NCBI GenBank assembly: GCA_017307165.1
Contig: JAFKGK010000003.1
Location: 434,001-498,000 of the forward strand
Origin: Candidatus Melainabacteria bacterium
Lineage (GTDB): Bacteria > Cyanobacteriota > Vampirovibrionia > Obscuribacterales > Obscuribacteraceae
Direction of reading: 5' to 3'
Length of the DNA: 64,000 bases
A program made the position numbers and the translations under genes. Shown piece by piece: positions 51,121-60,829 of the stretch. Within the stretch, counting starts at the first letter, position 1, and the number at the start of each line of letters is the position of its first letter. The notes below the pieces were generated by a model, which was not told the origin of the DNA, did not search any database, and worked only from the letters and a program-made list of their open reading frames with translations.

Positions 51121-52152
51121 TCAGAACAGCGCGCTTACGAACATCTCATCATCGAAATCCTTGAGATCATCCATTTTTTCACCCAGTCCAATCAACTTGA
51201 CCGGGATTTGTAATTCTTGCGAGATCGCAAAGACGACGCCACCTTTGGCTGTACCATCCAGTTTGGTTAGTATTACACCGGTCAGACCGCAAACCTCGCT
51301 AAAGACTTTGGCCTGCTGTAAGCCATTTTGACCGGTGGAAGCATCCAGAACTAAAAGACACTCTATATTTTGATCTTGAGCCTGCTTATCGACAACGCCA
51401 CGGACCTTTTTTAGCTCCTGCATAAGATTGGTTTTGTTATGCAAGCGCCCAGCTGTGTCGATTATAAGGACCTCGTAATTTTCTGCCTTGGCCTTTTTGA
51501 GTGCTTCCCAAACCACTGCTCCTGGATCGGAACCATCTTTTAGTCTAACTATGTCCACTCCAGCGCGATCGGCCCAAATTTCCAATTGCGATTCTGCTGC
51601 TGCTCTGAATGTATCTCCAGCAGCCAACAAGACCTTTTTGCCCGCTTGCTTGTAACGGTGCGCTAGTTTGCCAATACTGGTCGTCTTGCCGACCCCATTG
51701 ACTCCGACTACCATGATTACATTTAACCTGTCCGGATAGATCTGGAGTGGCGCTCGGTATTTAGCTAATTGCGCTGCAAATTTTTTCCGCAGAAAGACAT
51801 CGACGTCATGACTAGTCCACGACTTTTCCTTACCTTGGTATTCAGAGCGCAGATCTTCCATGATTTGATCCACAGCCGCCAGTCCTAGATCTGCCTTGAT
51901 CAATCGATCCTCGAGATCTTCTAGGTATTCTTGATCGACTTTTTTAGGCGGAGCAATTGATTTGACTTGACTGGCCATACCCTCTGCAGGTGCGGCGGAC
52001 TGAGGAGTACTCATTCCCTGGCCGGCATCTAAAGAGGGTGATCCAATCTCTGTAGAATCACCTTGTACCTGCTCCTTGGTTTTGACAAGAGCTGATTTGA
52101 GTCGGGTAAAGGTCGAGCCCCAAAATCCTTTTTTATTTTCTTGTTCGCTCAC
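51121..52152 (-). CDS. ftsY: Signal recognition particle receptor FtsY
   Basis: FtsY is the SRP receptor GTPase that brings ribosomes making membrane proteins to the translocon. The NG domains are complete: G1 [16 protein letters not shown]2 region [19 protein letters not shown]3 [10 protein letters not shown]4 [10 protein letters not shown], and ending [13 protein letters not shown]. The acidic A domain is short (about 80 residues, with [14 protein letters not shown]), as in many bacteria. GTG at 52150-52152 follows AGGAGG by five bases; another GTG just upstream is too close to it. It begins nine bases after the nusB stop. Confidence 0.97.
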   Translation of the reverse strand: MSEQENKKGFWGSTFTRLKSALVKTKEQVQGDSTEIGSPSLDAGQGMSTPQSAAPAEGMASQVKSIAPPKKVDQEYLEDLEDRLIKADLGLAAVDQIMEDLRSEYQGKEKSWTSHDVDVFLRKKFAAQLAKYRAPLQIYPDRLNVIMVVGVNGVGKTTSIGKLAHRYKQAGKKVLLAAGDTFRAAAESQLEIWADRAGVDIVRLKDGSDPGAVVWEALKKAKAENYEVLIIDTAGRLHNKTNLMQELKKVRGVVDKQAQDQNIECLLVLDASTGQNGLQQAKVFSEVCGLTGVILTKLDGTAKGGVVFAISQELQIPVKLIGLGEKMDDLKDFDDEMFVSALF

Positions 52153-52161
52153 CACCGCCTC

Positions 52162-52884
52162 CTAGAGCGATTGAGCTGCTTGACGTTTGCGAGCAGCCAT
52201 TCTTCTTACGGCATTGGCTTCTTCTTGTAAGCTCGAGAGAACGCCATTGATAAATTTTGCTGCCCTTTCATCGGCAAATCGATGGGCCAGTTCGACTGCT
52301 TCTGAGATTGCAACGTTGATCGGGATATCTTCCATGTAGAAAGCCTCAGTGCAGGCCAGTCTCAATATATCTCTGTCGATAGAAACCATACGATCTATCG
52401 ACCACTGCGACCTCGCGCGCTTGATAAATTCTTCTACGGTATCTTTGTGATCTAGGTATTCTTCGATCAGGCGCATAAAAAACTCGCGCACGTCTTCTTT
52501 TTGTGCAGCCTTGTCTATCTCTCTATTGCGATTGGCTGACAAAGCCAATTCTGGTAGATCCATTGCTTCTGAGATGAGATTGATGGCTATTTCCATCTGC
52601 TTAAATTTGTCTTTTAGCTCTTGAGTCGTAAGCGGCACTGACTCTATCTCATGCACATTGTCTGCATTTTGAGGATGATCCAGCTCGATCTGATCGAGCT
52701 CGCGGTTGGCACCATTGATGATGGCATGTGCATCTTTTAGATTTTGTCTGGCATAATCGACCAGCAAAAAGACGGCCTTATCAACCAGCTCGGTAACTTC
52801 GAGCTTGCTCAGCTTCTCTTTGTTTTTAGGCAGCTGAGGCATCACTATGATGGCTAGTTCTCGAGCTATGCGGCGCGCGCTCAT
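52162..52884 (-). CDS. nusB: Transcription antitermination factor NusB
   Basis: NusB forms a complex with S10 and helps RNA polymerase to read through rRNA genes. The 240 residues have the N-terminal SARRIARELAIIVMPQLPKN, a roughly 90-residue helical insert, and the C-terminal block DRMVSIDRDILRLACTEAFYMEDIPINVAISEAVELAHRFADERAAKFINGVL that names the family. E. coli NusB is 139 residues; the long insert is a feature of cyanobacterial NusB. It overlaps no other gene and starts the nusB-ftsY run. Confidence 0.95.
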   Translation of the reverse strand: MSARRIARELAIIVMPQLPKNKEKLSKLEVTELVDKAVFLLVDYARQNLKDAHAIINGANRELDQIELDHPQNADNVHEIESVPLTTQELKDKFKQMEIAINLISEAMDLPELALSANRNREIDKAAQKEDVREFFMRLIEEYLDHKDTVEEFIKRARSQWSIDRMVSIDRDILRLACTEAFYMEDIPINVAISEAVELAHRFADERAAKFINGVLSSLQEEANAVRRMAARKRQAAQSL

Positions 52885-52940
52885 GTTTTCCTCTTATTGG
52901 TTGAATCCCGGACTATGACAGTCCAAACACCCATGTTATC

Positions 52941-53525
52941 ATGAGTAGTCATGGGTATCGGAGCGTGATTATTACTGGTGGTTCATTGCGGGGCAGGGCG
53001 ATTAGCAGTCCCAGGGGCCAAGACGTCCGTCCCACCTCATCCAAAGTGAGGCAGGCTTTTTTTAACATTTTAAATGGCAGACAGATCAATGCCAGGTTTC
53101 TCGATTTGTTCGCCGGCTCTGGCCTGATGGGCTTTGAGGCCATTAGCCGCGGAGCCGCCAATGTAACATTTGTCGACAAAAGCACAGCGCAGATCAAAAA
53201 TATCCAGGCTTGTGCCGACAGCCTGTCGTTGGACAAAAGTCGCGTTATTTCCATTGTCAGGGATAGCCTGGTCTTTCTGGAACATCTGCCTTCTGCCTCA
53301 TTTGATCTGATTTTTGTCGATCCGCCATATGCTGCAAGACTAGGCTCCGCAATCCTTGGCATCATCGCTCAAAGAGAGATCTTGAGCGCGGAAGGCATGG
53401 TGGTGATAGAGCATTTGAAGAACGATGAGCTACCCAATAAAATAGACGATACTCTCCAACTGGTTCAAACACGTATTTACGGTCAGACCGGTTTGAGTTT
53501 TTACGTTGCGAGTTTAGGACGTTAA
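52941..53525 (+). CDS. rsmD: 16S rRNA (guanine966-N2)-methyltransferase
   Basis: RsmD methylates G966 of 16S rRNA with S-adenosylmethionine. It has an N-terminal ITGGSLRGRAISSPRGQDVR-like RNA-contacting arm, then RPTSSKVRQAFFNIL, SAM motif I FLDLFAGSGLMGFEA, and the catalytic DPPY in IFVDPPYAARLG, followed by VVIEH. Length 194 fits. It is divergent from nusB with 56 bases between the starts, and the next gene follows 25 bases on. Confidence 0.95.
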   Translation: MSSHGYRSVIITGGSLRGRAISSPRGQDVRPTSSKVRQAFFNILNGRQINARFLDLFAGSGLMGFEAISRGAANVTFVDKSTAQIKNIQACADSLSLDKSRVISIVRDSLVFLEHLPSASFDLIFVDPPYAARLGSAILGIIAQREILSAEGMVVIEHLKNDELPNKIDDTLQLVQTRIYGQTGLSFYVASLGR

Positions 53526-53550
53526 GGCTTTCAATAGAGCATCAAAAGGC

Positions 53551-54858
53551 ATGGACCCCGAAAACAGAGATCTGGCCATCAACAGCGCATCGTACAACGC
53601 TTTGCCGCGTATGGCTCAGCATTTGCGTCTGGGAGATCTTTTGAGTCTTTCCGGCATCATCGAACACAATCACGTCAGGCAGGCTCTGTCCGGTTACGAA
53701 GACCGTGGATTGCCTCTCGGGCAATGTCTGGTCGTATCTGGTTTCTTGTCCGAGACCCTTTTACGTGCCGCTCTGGACATTCAAAGCCTGGTCAATAACC
53801 GGCAACTTCCACTCGATATGGGTGTCAAGGTCCTTGCTTGTTGCAGCCAGGAGAGTCTTTCTCTTGCAAAAGCATTTGAGCATACAAAAGTCGTACAGCC
53901 CGAAGACCACCTTTCAAACAAGCTCGGTCAATTGCTGGTCGACGCCAATATCTTGGATGTCGAGTCGCTGGAGCAATATTTAGAATCCAGCCGCCGCACT
54001 GGCCTTCCTCTTGGACATGTGCTCGCTTATGCCGGTATCATATCTGGTGAACTGCTTGAGACTGCCTTGCTTGGTCAGCAATTGGTCAGAAGAGCCGCGA
54101 TCAAGCGTGAACAATGCATCAACTCCATCGCTGCTGCTTTTATGCGCGAAGTCGAATTGATGAAGCTTCCTTTCAATCAAAGCTACCAAAAATCTTTGCA
54201 TAAGCAGACTCCAAGACTTGGTGAAATGCTTTTCGAGGCGGAGCTGATTTCAGACAAACAACTTTTTGATGCCCTTTTGTATTCATTAGCCTCAGGCTCT
54301 CCATGCGGACGCGTCATGTGCGGCGCCGTGCCGGATGCGCGTTTGCACCAGGTCTTTGGTGTGCCCGAAGTATTTGTGGACGCTGCCGTTTCTATGCAAG
54401 AGATGATCGATTGTGAGTGCCTGACGCCATCGGAAAGTCAGGACGTCTTTAATCTCATGAAGGCTCTTGATATGCCGTTTTTGCAAGCCCTTGGCCAGGC
54501 TGGAGCGCGCAGTATCACCGAAAACCTTGCACCATTGGTGGTGCAATTACTCATTGGCGCTGGTGTAGAAAAATTGCGCGATGCGAATGTTTATAGCGAT
54601 GATCTCCGCGGGCGCATCAATGTCAATTATAATCAGGGTATTGAGGTCGCGAGATTATTGGTGCAAGACCTCGAGATACCTGAGCATTACGTCTATGCGG
54701 CCCTGCGTGCGGCGGTCCTCATCAAACAGCAAAAGACCGCCCTGACGATGGATGATCTCCTTGGCGCTTTGACTCTCGCCTGTCGCGAGAGCATAGCGCT
54801 GGACGAAGTGCTCGTCCTGATCAATTTGCGCCCTCGTACGCGATTGCGCTGGCCGTAA
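53551..54858 (+). CDS. Protein with three MshEN/GspE-N-like repeats
   Basis: Three segments (26-80, 124-180, 222-268) share the pattern RLGxLLxxxGII...LxxAL...GxPLGxxLxxxGxL...LLxxAL. This is the MshEN or T2SSE N-terminal pattern of ATPases of type II secretion and type IV pili, where two such units bind cyclic di-GMP through their Arg, Leu-Gly and Leu residues. There is no ATPase domain; the C-terminal 150 residues are helical with no match. A free-standing MshEN protein could be a c-di-GMP reader or adapter. Key residues look present in repeats 1 and 2 and are partly lost in 3 (SPCGRVM). Confidence 0.78.
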   Translation: MDPENRDLAINSASYNALPRMAQHLRLGDLLSLSGIIEHNHVRQALSGYEDRGLPLGQCLVVSGFLSETLLRAALDIQSLVNNRQLPLDMGVKVLACCSQESLSLAKAFEHTKVVQPEDHLSNKLGQLLVDANILDVESLEQYLESSRRTGLPLGHVLAYAGIISGELLETALLGQQLVRRAAIKREQCINSIAAAFMREVELMKLPFNQSYQKSLHKQTPRLGEMLFEAELISDKQLFDALLYSLASGSPCGRVMCGAVPDARLHQVFGVPEVFVDAAVSMQEMIDCECLTPSESQDVFNLMKALDMPFLQALGQAGARSITENLAPLVVQLLIGAGVEKLRDANVYSDDLRGRINVNYNQGIEVARLLVQDLEIPEHYVYAALRAAVLIKQQKTALTMDDLLGALTLACRESIALDEVLVLINLRPRTRLRWP

Positions 54859-54888
54859 GCTTAAAATCCTGATTGCATTGCCATATAG

Positions 54889-57276
54889 CTAACAGCAGCT
54901 TGGCTCGATCCCATTGTCTCCGCCTGTGCTATTTTGCTCTTTCGGTTTGCTGTCTTCTTTTTCTTCTTCTGGTGCAATCGGCATCTTGCCTGTTGTGGTG
55001 GCAGGATATTTGAGCCTTTCATGGTGCAGCGTGCGCCAGACTCGACAAAAGCCCTCTCTGACCTTGGTCATCTCGTCATAGGTCATATTGGTATCGGCAA
55101 ACTGACCGTCATCCCAACGATTTTGAAAAACTTTTGCCAGAGCGATTTCGACTTCTTCCTGGCTTGGGTCTCGCATGCTGTGAGTAACGGCTTCGGATAC
55201 GTCGGCGAGCATGACGATCGCTGTTTCTTTGGTGTTTGGCTTGGGCCCTGGATATCTATAAAATCCGGCATCTACTTTTTCTTGGCCGTCTCTCAGGCAG
55301 GCCTTATGATAAAAATATGCCATTAGAGTCGTGCCCTGGTGCATCGGTATAAAATCTTGGATGGCCTTGGGCAGCTGATATTTTTGCGCTAATGCGATGC
55401 CGTCTGTGACATGGGCAAGTACTCTCGCCCTACTGTCTTCCGGTGACATGGAGTCATGGGGATTGGTGGCACCCAGCTGATTTTCGATAAAATACTTGGG
55501 TCTTACCATTTTGCCTATGTCATGATATAAAGCACCCGCTCGGACGAGATTGGCGTCAGCGGAGATGGCCTTAGCACCTGCCTCGGCGAGGTTTGCCACT
55601 GCCAGAGAATGCTGGTAGGTGCCAGGAGCGTTTTCTTCTAGCCTGCGCAAGAGAGGTTGATTAGCGTCGGTCAATTCGGCAAGCCTGAATGGTGTGATCA
55701 TGCCAAACAAGTTTTCGAGGAAGGGCAGACTGCCTATGGCAATGATCGATGAGCATAGGCCGCCTAATAAATCGAGTGTAGCCGTCCTGCCCAAAGCGCT
55801 GATGGATAATTGGGATGCAGGACTCATCAAATGGCTGATCAAAATGACCATGAGATCGGCTGCGGTCATGCTGATTGCAATAAAAATACCAGTGGTGATC
55901 ATGCCATTGCGATTTTTGTTGTAGGAAAAAATTGCAGCGATGCTCGCCACCAGATAAGCCACTAGATTGTGTGCTTCGCAGAGTTTGTCCACCCCGATTA
56001 TCAATATGAGAGGTAGAGTGACGGCCAGGGCAATGCCACGGCCAAAAAATATAGCCAGGATCAATGCCATCGCAGGTAGAGGCACAAACTGGGGATAGAT
56101 CTTGCCCACGATCGAAGCGGTAGCAGTCGTGACTACAGCAACGGTAAACATCAAGCCGATATCTGTGGCATTCACAAAATGTTTTGGTTCGAAAGCCAGT
56201 AAGAAAAACCCGATCAAAGCCAGAGCCGTGCCTAGAGAAATCGCGATACTAAATATGAATGGCCAGCGGTCTATATGAGTAATGCCAAGAGCTTGCAATA
56301 ATGCGAGTTTTTCGTTGGTGACAAGAGAGCCGCGCGAAACGATTACTTCGCCCTGATTGATCTGCCGCAGCACAGGTTGCACAGACTTGACCGCAGACTC
56401 TTCTTTGAGGCGGGTGGACTCGTGGTCGATGACGAGATTTGCTTCTAAATTGTGGGCTATGATACTGGCCGCAGCGCGCTTTTCAAGGAAGGACATTTTT
56501 TCAGGGAGAAACTCTTCGACAATTCCTTCCCAGATTTTTTTGTCTGCCACTGGAAAACGAGGGAACTTGAGGGTAAGGCGTTTTGTGGTATCGACCAGGG
56601 TATTGGCAAACTCATCCAGGTCTTTGGGCTGGATCAATAGAGCTGTCAGTACTTCTGTCTCCGCCATTTCATCTGTGCCTACCTTATGCAAAATTGCTCG
56701 ACGCTGCTCAATGCGCTCTATTTGGCTTGCGGTGAGGGCGAGATCCTTAAATGCTCCGCTGTCGACAGCCTTTTTAAAATCATCATCGCTTTGCAAGAGC
56801 AAACGCAATTCTATTTCTACAGGTATATGTTGCTCGATGCTGCTTTGAGTAGGCTTATTGTTAGCAATCTTAGTCTTTGTGGCTTTGGATCTAGGTTTAT
56901 CTGCGGTCTTTGCTATTACAGGAGCTGGGGTCAGACCTGCTTTTTGCAAGGCTTGGATACGTTTTATTGCCCTGAAAACCTGTGAATGCGTATTGTCATC
57001 TCGACTGCGGTCCACCTGAAACACCGGAATCACGGTCTGCCTTACGTCTTCCATGAGTTTGTCGGTTGCCGCCTGATCGATAATGCGACTGTCGGCTGGC
57101 GCAACGAGATCACGGTCGGCAAGGTCTTTTACTTGCAATCCTGGGCTAAATATGTGGGTGAAAGAAAGCGCTAGAAAAAGGGCTAGATACCCGGCAGCGC
57201 CTGTCAGGCACCAGGTTAAGAATGCTCTTTTTGAGGCAAAATGCTCGGCGTGGAGATTGGTCTCGCGAGTTGGCAT
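54889..57276 (-). CDS. 7TM-HD c-di-AMP phosphodiesterase (PgpH-like)
   Basis: PgpH-type proteins break down cyclic di-AMP. A membrane helix near the N-terminus (LTGAAGYLALFLALSFTHIF) is followed by a large external 7TMR-HDED region to about 325, then seven membrane helices (about 335-515), and an HD domain with the catalytic HD pair in YHDIGKM and further His in GTYQHSLAVAN and HVTDGIALA. The 795-residue length matches. With CdaA at 32,075 it gives the window both arms of c-di-AMP turnover. The C-terminal tail (about 45 residues, acidic, ending SCC) is extra. Divergent from galE. Confidence 0.93.
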   Translation of the reverse strand: MPTRETNLHAEHFASKRAFLTWCLTGAAGYLALFLALSFTHIFSPGLQVKDLADRDLVAPADSRIIDQAATDKLMEDVRQTVIPVFQVDRSRDDNTHSQVFRAIKRIQALQKAGLTPAPVIAKTADKPRSKATKTKIANNKPTQSSIEQHIPVEIELRLLLQSDDDFKKAVDSGAFKDLALTASQIERIEQRRAILHKVGTDEMAETEVLTALLIQPKDLDEFANTLVDTTKRLTLKFPRFPVADKKIWEGIVEEFLPEKMSFLEKRAAASIIAHNLEANLVIDHESTRLKEESAVKSVQPVLRQINQGEVIVSRGSLVTNEKLALLQALGITHIDRWPFIFSIAISLGTALALIGFFLLAFEPKHFVNATDIGLMFTVAVVTTATASIVGKIYPQFVPLPAMALILAIFFGRGIALAVTLPLILIIGVDKLCEAHNLVAYLVASIAAIFSYNKNRNGMITTGIFIAISMTAADLMVILISHLMSPASQLSISALGRTATLDLLGGLCSSIIAIGSLPFLENLFGMITPFRLAELTDANQPLLRRLEENAPGTYQHSLAVANLAEAGAKAISADANLVRAGALYHDIGKMVRPKYFIENQLGATNPHDSMSPEDSRARVLAHVTDGIALAQKYQLPKAIQDFIPMHQGTTLMAYFYHKACLRDGQEKVDAGFYRYPGPKPNTKETAIVMLADVSEAVTHSMRDPSQEEVEIALAKVFQNRWDDGQFADTNMTYDEMTKVREGFCRVWRTLHHERLKYPATTTGKMPIAPEEEKEDSKPKEQNSTGGDNGIEPSCC

Positions 57277-57390
57277 GCAAGCTCGATTGCGAAGGCTGGG
57301 AATCTGACTAAATATTACTCGGTTTTAGCCCTAGCTAGTAAAATATCTGCGATAGATATAAGCGAATGATAAATCTTGAAAGGCAAGCAA

Positions 57391-58413
57391 ATGATCCTTA
57401 TCACTGGCGGTCTGGGTTACGTGGGTAGCCATTTTGCTCTCGAATATCTCCAGGACCAAGACTCCAGCGTAGTTATAGTGGACGATCTCTCATTGGGACA
57501 TCGCGAGGTTCTCGACGCATTGCCTGTAGATCGTGTGCATTTTTATGAGGGAAGGGTTGGCGATGATCGGCTTTTGGCAAAAATCTTAGAAACACATGGT
57601 CAAAAGTTGCAGGCGGTGGTGCACTTTGCCGCTCGAGCCTATGTAGGCGAATCGCAAGTCGAGCCATTTTTATATTTCGACCGCAATGTAATTGAGACTC
57701 TCAAGCTCTTACAAGCTGTTGTTGAGGCTGGCATAAAGCGTTTCGTCTTTTCTTCCACTTGTTCTACTTTTGGCAATCCACAGTACACGCCACTCGACGA
57801 AAAGCATCCGCAAAAGCCTATCAATACTTATGGATCGAGCAAGCTCATGCTCGAAGAGGCTTTAAGAGCATTGGCGCTGTCTAGATCCCTAAAATTTGTC
57901 ATGCTGAGATATTTCAACGCGGCTGGTGCTGATTTTGGCTGTCGTATCGGTGAGAGCCATGAGCCAGAGACGCACCTGATACCGCTTGCTATCCAGGCTG
58001 CTCTGGGCAAACGAGATCGCCTATCAGTCTATGGTAATGACTACGACACTCCAGATGGTACCTGTATCCGCGATTACATACACGTACAGGACCTCGCGCA
58101 GGCCCATGTTAAGGCCCTAAACATGCTTGGACAAAATGACTTTAGTGGGGATCTCGAGGCTTCAAATAATCTCGGACTGGCAGTCAACCTCGGCACCAGC
58201 ACAGGTAGCTCGATAATGCAGGTGATGGCCGCAATCCAAAAAGTTTCAGGCCGGCCGGTCCCGCATGTATTTGAACCTAGACGTCCTGGGGATCCAGGCG
58301 TGCTAGTCGCTGACAACAGCAAGGCGAGAGATGTGCTTAGCTGGTCGCCTCAATACAATCTCGAGCAAATCATAGAAAGTGCTTATCGCTGGGAAGCCAA
58401 CCGGAGCTTTTGA
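57391..58413 (+). CDS. galE: UDP-glucose 4-epimerase family protein
   Basis: An extended short-chain dehydrogenase. NAD is bound by TGGLGYVGSHF; the catalytic Tyr and Lys are in NTYGSSKLMLEEA, and the Ser/Thr site is in SSTCSTFGNP. DDLSLGHREVL, HFAARAYVGESQVEPFLYF, and GTCIRDYIHVQDLAQAH are typical GalE landmarks. It interconverts UDP-glucose and UDP-galactose, or the N-acetyl forms. ATG at 57391 follows AAGG at eight bases; a TTG at 57376 is an alternative. It runs toward a glycosyltransferase that ends 17 bases away on the other strand. Confidence 0.92.
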   Translation: MILITGGLGYVGSHFALEYLQDQDSSVVIVDDLSLGHREVLDALPVDRVHFYEGRVGDDRLLAKILETHGQKLQAVVHFAARAYVGESQVEPFLYFDRNVIETLKLLQAVVEAGIKRFVFSSTCSTFGNPQYTPLDEKHPQKPINTYGSSKLMLEEALRALALSRSLKFVMLRYFNAAGADFGCRIGESHEPETHLIPLAIQAALGKRDRLSVYGNDYDTPDGTCIRDYIHVQDLAQAHVKALNMLGQNDFSGDLEASNNLGLAVNLGTSTGSSIMQVMAAIQKVSGRPVPHVFEPRRPGDPGVLVADNSKARDVLSWSPQYNLEQIIESAYRWEANRSF

Positions 58414-58430
58414 CTTTAACGAACGATCGG

Positions 58431-59492
58431 CTATTGGTTTTGATCTTGTACGTTGAGCAGAGTCTTGACCCGATATATGCGCTTGCCTTGTGACTCATGA
58501 TATGTACGCATGAGGATCTCGGATTGCAAGCCCATAAAGATCAATTGCATGCCCATGACAAACAGTACGGCGACCAGCACCGGTAGTGGTGTCTCGATGA
58601 AAGAGGTGTGATAGCAGAGCTTGAGTACCACCATCCAGACGAAGGCTGCCATGGCCATAACCATAGACCAGAGCCCAGCCGTACCAAACACATAGATCGG
58701 CTTGGTGAGATAGGTGCTCATAAACTTTACGGTCATCAAGTCGAGCACAACTTTGAAGGTCCTGGAGATGCCGTATTTGGATTGTCCAAACTGGCGTGCA
58801 TGGTGATCGACTGGGATTTCGGCAACGGCGGCTCCCAGCCAAGTGGCGTAGATCGGCACAAAGCGGTGCATTTCGCCGTATAGACGGACATCTTTGATCA
58901 CTTCTTTGCGATAAGCCTTTAGTGAGCAGCCGTAGTCATGGAGACGAACGCCGGAGATAACAGAAATGATTTTGTTGGCGATCCATGAAGGAATGAGGCG
59001 TAAAAACAACTCGTCTTTACGTTCCTTTCTCCAGCCTGACACTACATCAAAACCTTCATCGAGCTTGGCCAGCAAGCGTTTGATGTCTGCAGGATCGTTT
59101 TGCAGGTCGGCGTCCATAGGGATGATGACGTCACCGGACGCGTGATCGATACCTGCAGCAAGTGCTGCAGTCTGACCAAAATTTTTGACAAAGCGCACTA
59201 CTTTGATGCGGCTGTCACCAGAGGCGATGGCTTCTAGCTTTTTAAATGATTTATCTTTAGAGCCATCGTCAACGAGAATGGCTTCCCAGCTGCGCCCAAG
59301 CTCGGTCAAAGCCGAGACTAGTTTGCTATACAAAAGCTCGACATTGTCTTCTTCGTTAAAAACGGGGATCACCACGGAAATTTCAGGAGTGGCCCCTGTT
59401 TGTCCGGCATATTGCTCGACTCGCCTTGCTTGTGGCGCATTATAGGCGCCTGCTTGGTTTGCTGGGTTTTGCACCGGGCTCAATGTATTCAT
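58431..59492 (-). CDS. Family 2 glycosyltransferase, polyprenyl-phosphate type (GtrB-like)
   Basis: The GT-A domain (about 38-255) has SVVIPVFNEEDNVELLYSKL, the DDGSKDKS sugar-nucleotide motif, and PMDADLQNDPAD, with Asp pairs that bind the metal, and YGCSLKAYRKEV. Two C-terminal membrane helices follow (LWSMVMAMAAFVWMVVLKLC and PVLVAVLFVMGMQLIFMGLQ). This layout is that of DPM1-like and GtrB proteins, which move a sugar from a nucleotide onto polyprenyl phosphate in the membrane for use in glycan synthesis. The ATG at 59490-59492 has AGGA eight bases before it; another ATG lies three codons upstream. Confidence 0.9.
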   Translation of the reverse strand: MNTLSPVQNPANQAGAYNAPQARRVEQYAGQTGATPEISVVIPVFNEEDNVELLYSKLVSALTELGRSWEAILVDDGSKDKSFKKLEAIASGDSRIKVVRFVKNFGQTAALAAGIDHASGDVIIPMDADLQNDPADIKRLLAKLDEGFDVVSGWRKERKDELFLRLIPSWIANKIISVISGVRLHDYGCSLKAYRKEVIKDVRLYGEMHRFVPIYATWLGAAVAEIPVDHHARQFGQSKYGISRTFKVVLDLMTVKFMSTYLTKPIYVFGTAGLWSMVMAMAAFVWMVVLKLCYHTSFIETPLPVLVAVLFVMGMQLIFMGLQSEILMRTYHESQGKRIYRVKTLLNVQDQNQ

Positions 59493-59644
59493 TGTATGCA
59501 TCCTGGTAGTGGTCTGGATATGGCCAGTAAGGCCCCGCTGGCCTTTCTGTTTCTAGTTGACAATAATAAGGCTTTTAGACAAATTTGCACCTTGATTACT
59601 TCTTATGCGGTAGCCTTTAGTAACGAACCGGTACCAAATGCTAT

Positions 59645-60829
59645 ATGGCCATCATAAAAACATCCGACCAAGAAGACTCACCCAAGCGCCCGTCTGACAA
59701 TGCCGCCAGAAGCGATGGAGGAGAACGATCGGCAGACAAATTAAAAGAATCTAAGAGCTTAACGAATCGTCGCTCTTCGATCCTATCTGGCAAGGAAAAT
59801 TCGCAGGACCAGAAGGCTGATAGCTCTGTCCGGCCGGACAATATTGACGAGTACATAGGTCAAACCCGGCTCAAGGCGATGATGAAAATGTCGATAGCTG
59901 CCGCTCGAAACCGTGGCGAGGCCCTTGACCACGTACTGTTTTATGGACCTCCAGGCCTAGGTAAAACAACCCTTGCTCGGGTCATCGCCAATGAAATGCA
60001 GGCACGCATCCATATGACCTCTGGCCCTGCCCTTGAACGCCCCAGGGACATTATCGGCCTTGTGCATCAACTCGAGGAAGGAGACGTGCTCTTTATCGAC
60101 GAGATACATAGATTGTCTCGAGTCGCCGAAGAATTGCTCTATCCTGCTATCGAAGATTTTGTCATCGATCTGACCACTGGCAAGGGACATGCCACTCGTA
60201 CCATGCGCCTGCCCTTGCCTCGATTTACCCTGGTTGGTGCGACTACCAAGGCCGGCATGCTCTCCAATGCCTTGCGCGACCGCTTTGGATTTGTCTGTCG
60301 TCTCGAATTTTACGACCAGGACGAATTGTCCAAGATAGTGGCAAGGACGGCAGGTATTTTAAATAGCGACATGACTGCCGAAGCCGTTGCAGCGATCGCC
60401 TCGCGTGCCCGCGGCACCCCACGTATCGCCAACCGGCTAGTGAGATTAGTCCGCGATTTTGGCGAATACCAGCAGGCTGCTACCATAGACGGCGAACTGG
60501 CTGAAAAGGCGCTCGAATCTTACCAGGTCGACAAGTTTGGCCTGGATGTGACCGATCGCCGATTGCTCGAGATCCTCATCGACAATTATGACGGTGGACC
60601 TGTCGGCCTCGAGACCCTGGCTGCCACCATAGGTGAAGACGCTGACACTATCGAGGATGTATACGAACCTTTTCTCATCCAAAAAGGTTTTATCAATCGT
60701 ACTCCTCGCGGGCGCATGGCGACGCCCTACGCATATCAGCATCTCGGCAAGCCTCCTTCCAAACGAGTACTAAACGAATTTGGCAACGATGCCAGACAAT
60801 TGGAGATCTTCAAAAAGGCCGATGAGTAA
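59645..60829 (+). CDS. ruvB: Holliday junction branch migration helicase RuvB
   Basis: RuvB is the AAA+ motor that drives Holliday-junction migration with RuvA. It has Walker A GPPGLGKTTLAR, Walker B LFIDEIHRL, sensor 1 VGATTKAGMLSNALRDRFG, and the C-terminal winged helix (IDNYDGGPVGLETLAATIGE, RTPRGRMATPYAYQHL). The first 60 residues form a longer and more charged N-terminal extension than in most RuvB. ATG at 59645. It shares eight bases with the next gene, so that ruvB, yibE/F-like and cdsA are probably one transcript. Confidence 0.97.
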   Translation: MAIIKTSDQEDSPKRPSDNAARSDGGERSADKLKESKSLTNRRSSILSGKENSQDQKADSSVRPDNIDEYIGQTRLKAMMKMSIAAARNRGEALDHVLFYGPPGLGKTTLARVIANEMQARIHMTSGPALERPRDIIGLVHQLEEGDVLFIDEIHRLSRVAEELLYPAIEDFVIDLTTGKGHATRTMRLPLPRFTLVGATTKAGMLSNALRDRFGFVCRLEFYDQDELSKIVARTAGILNSDMTAEAVAAIASRARGTPRIANRLVRLVRDFGEYQQAATIDGELAEKALESYQVDKFGLDVTDRRLLEILIDNYDGGPVGLETLAATIGEDADTIEDVYEPFLIQKGFINRTPRGRMATPYAYQHLGKPPSKRVLNEFGNDARQLEIFKKADE

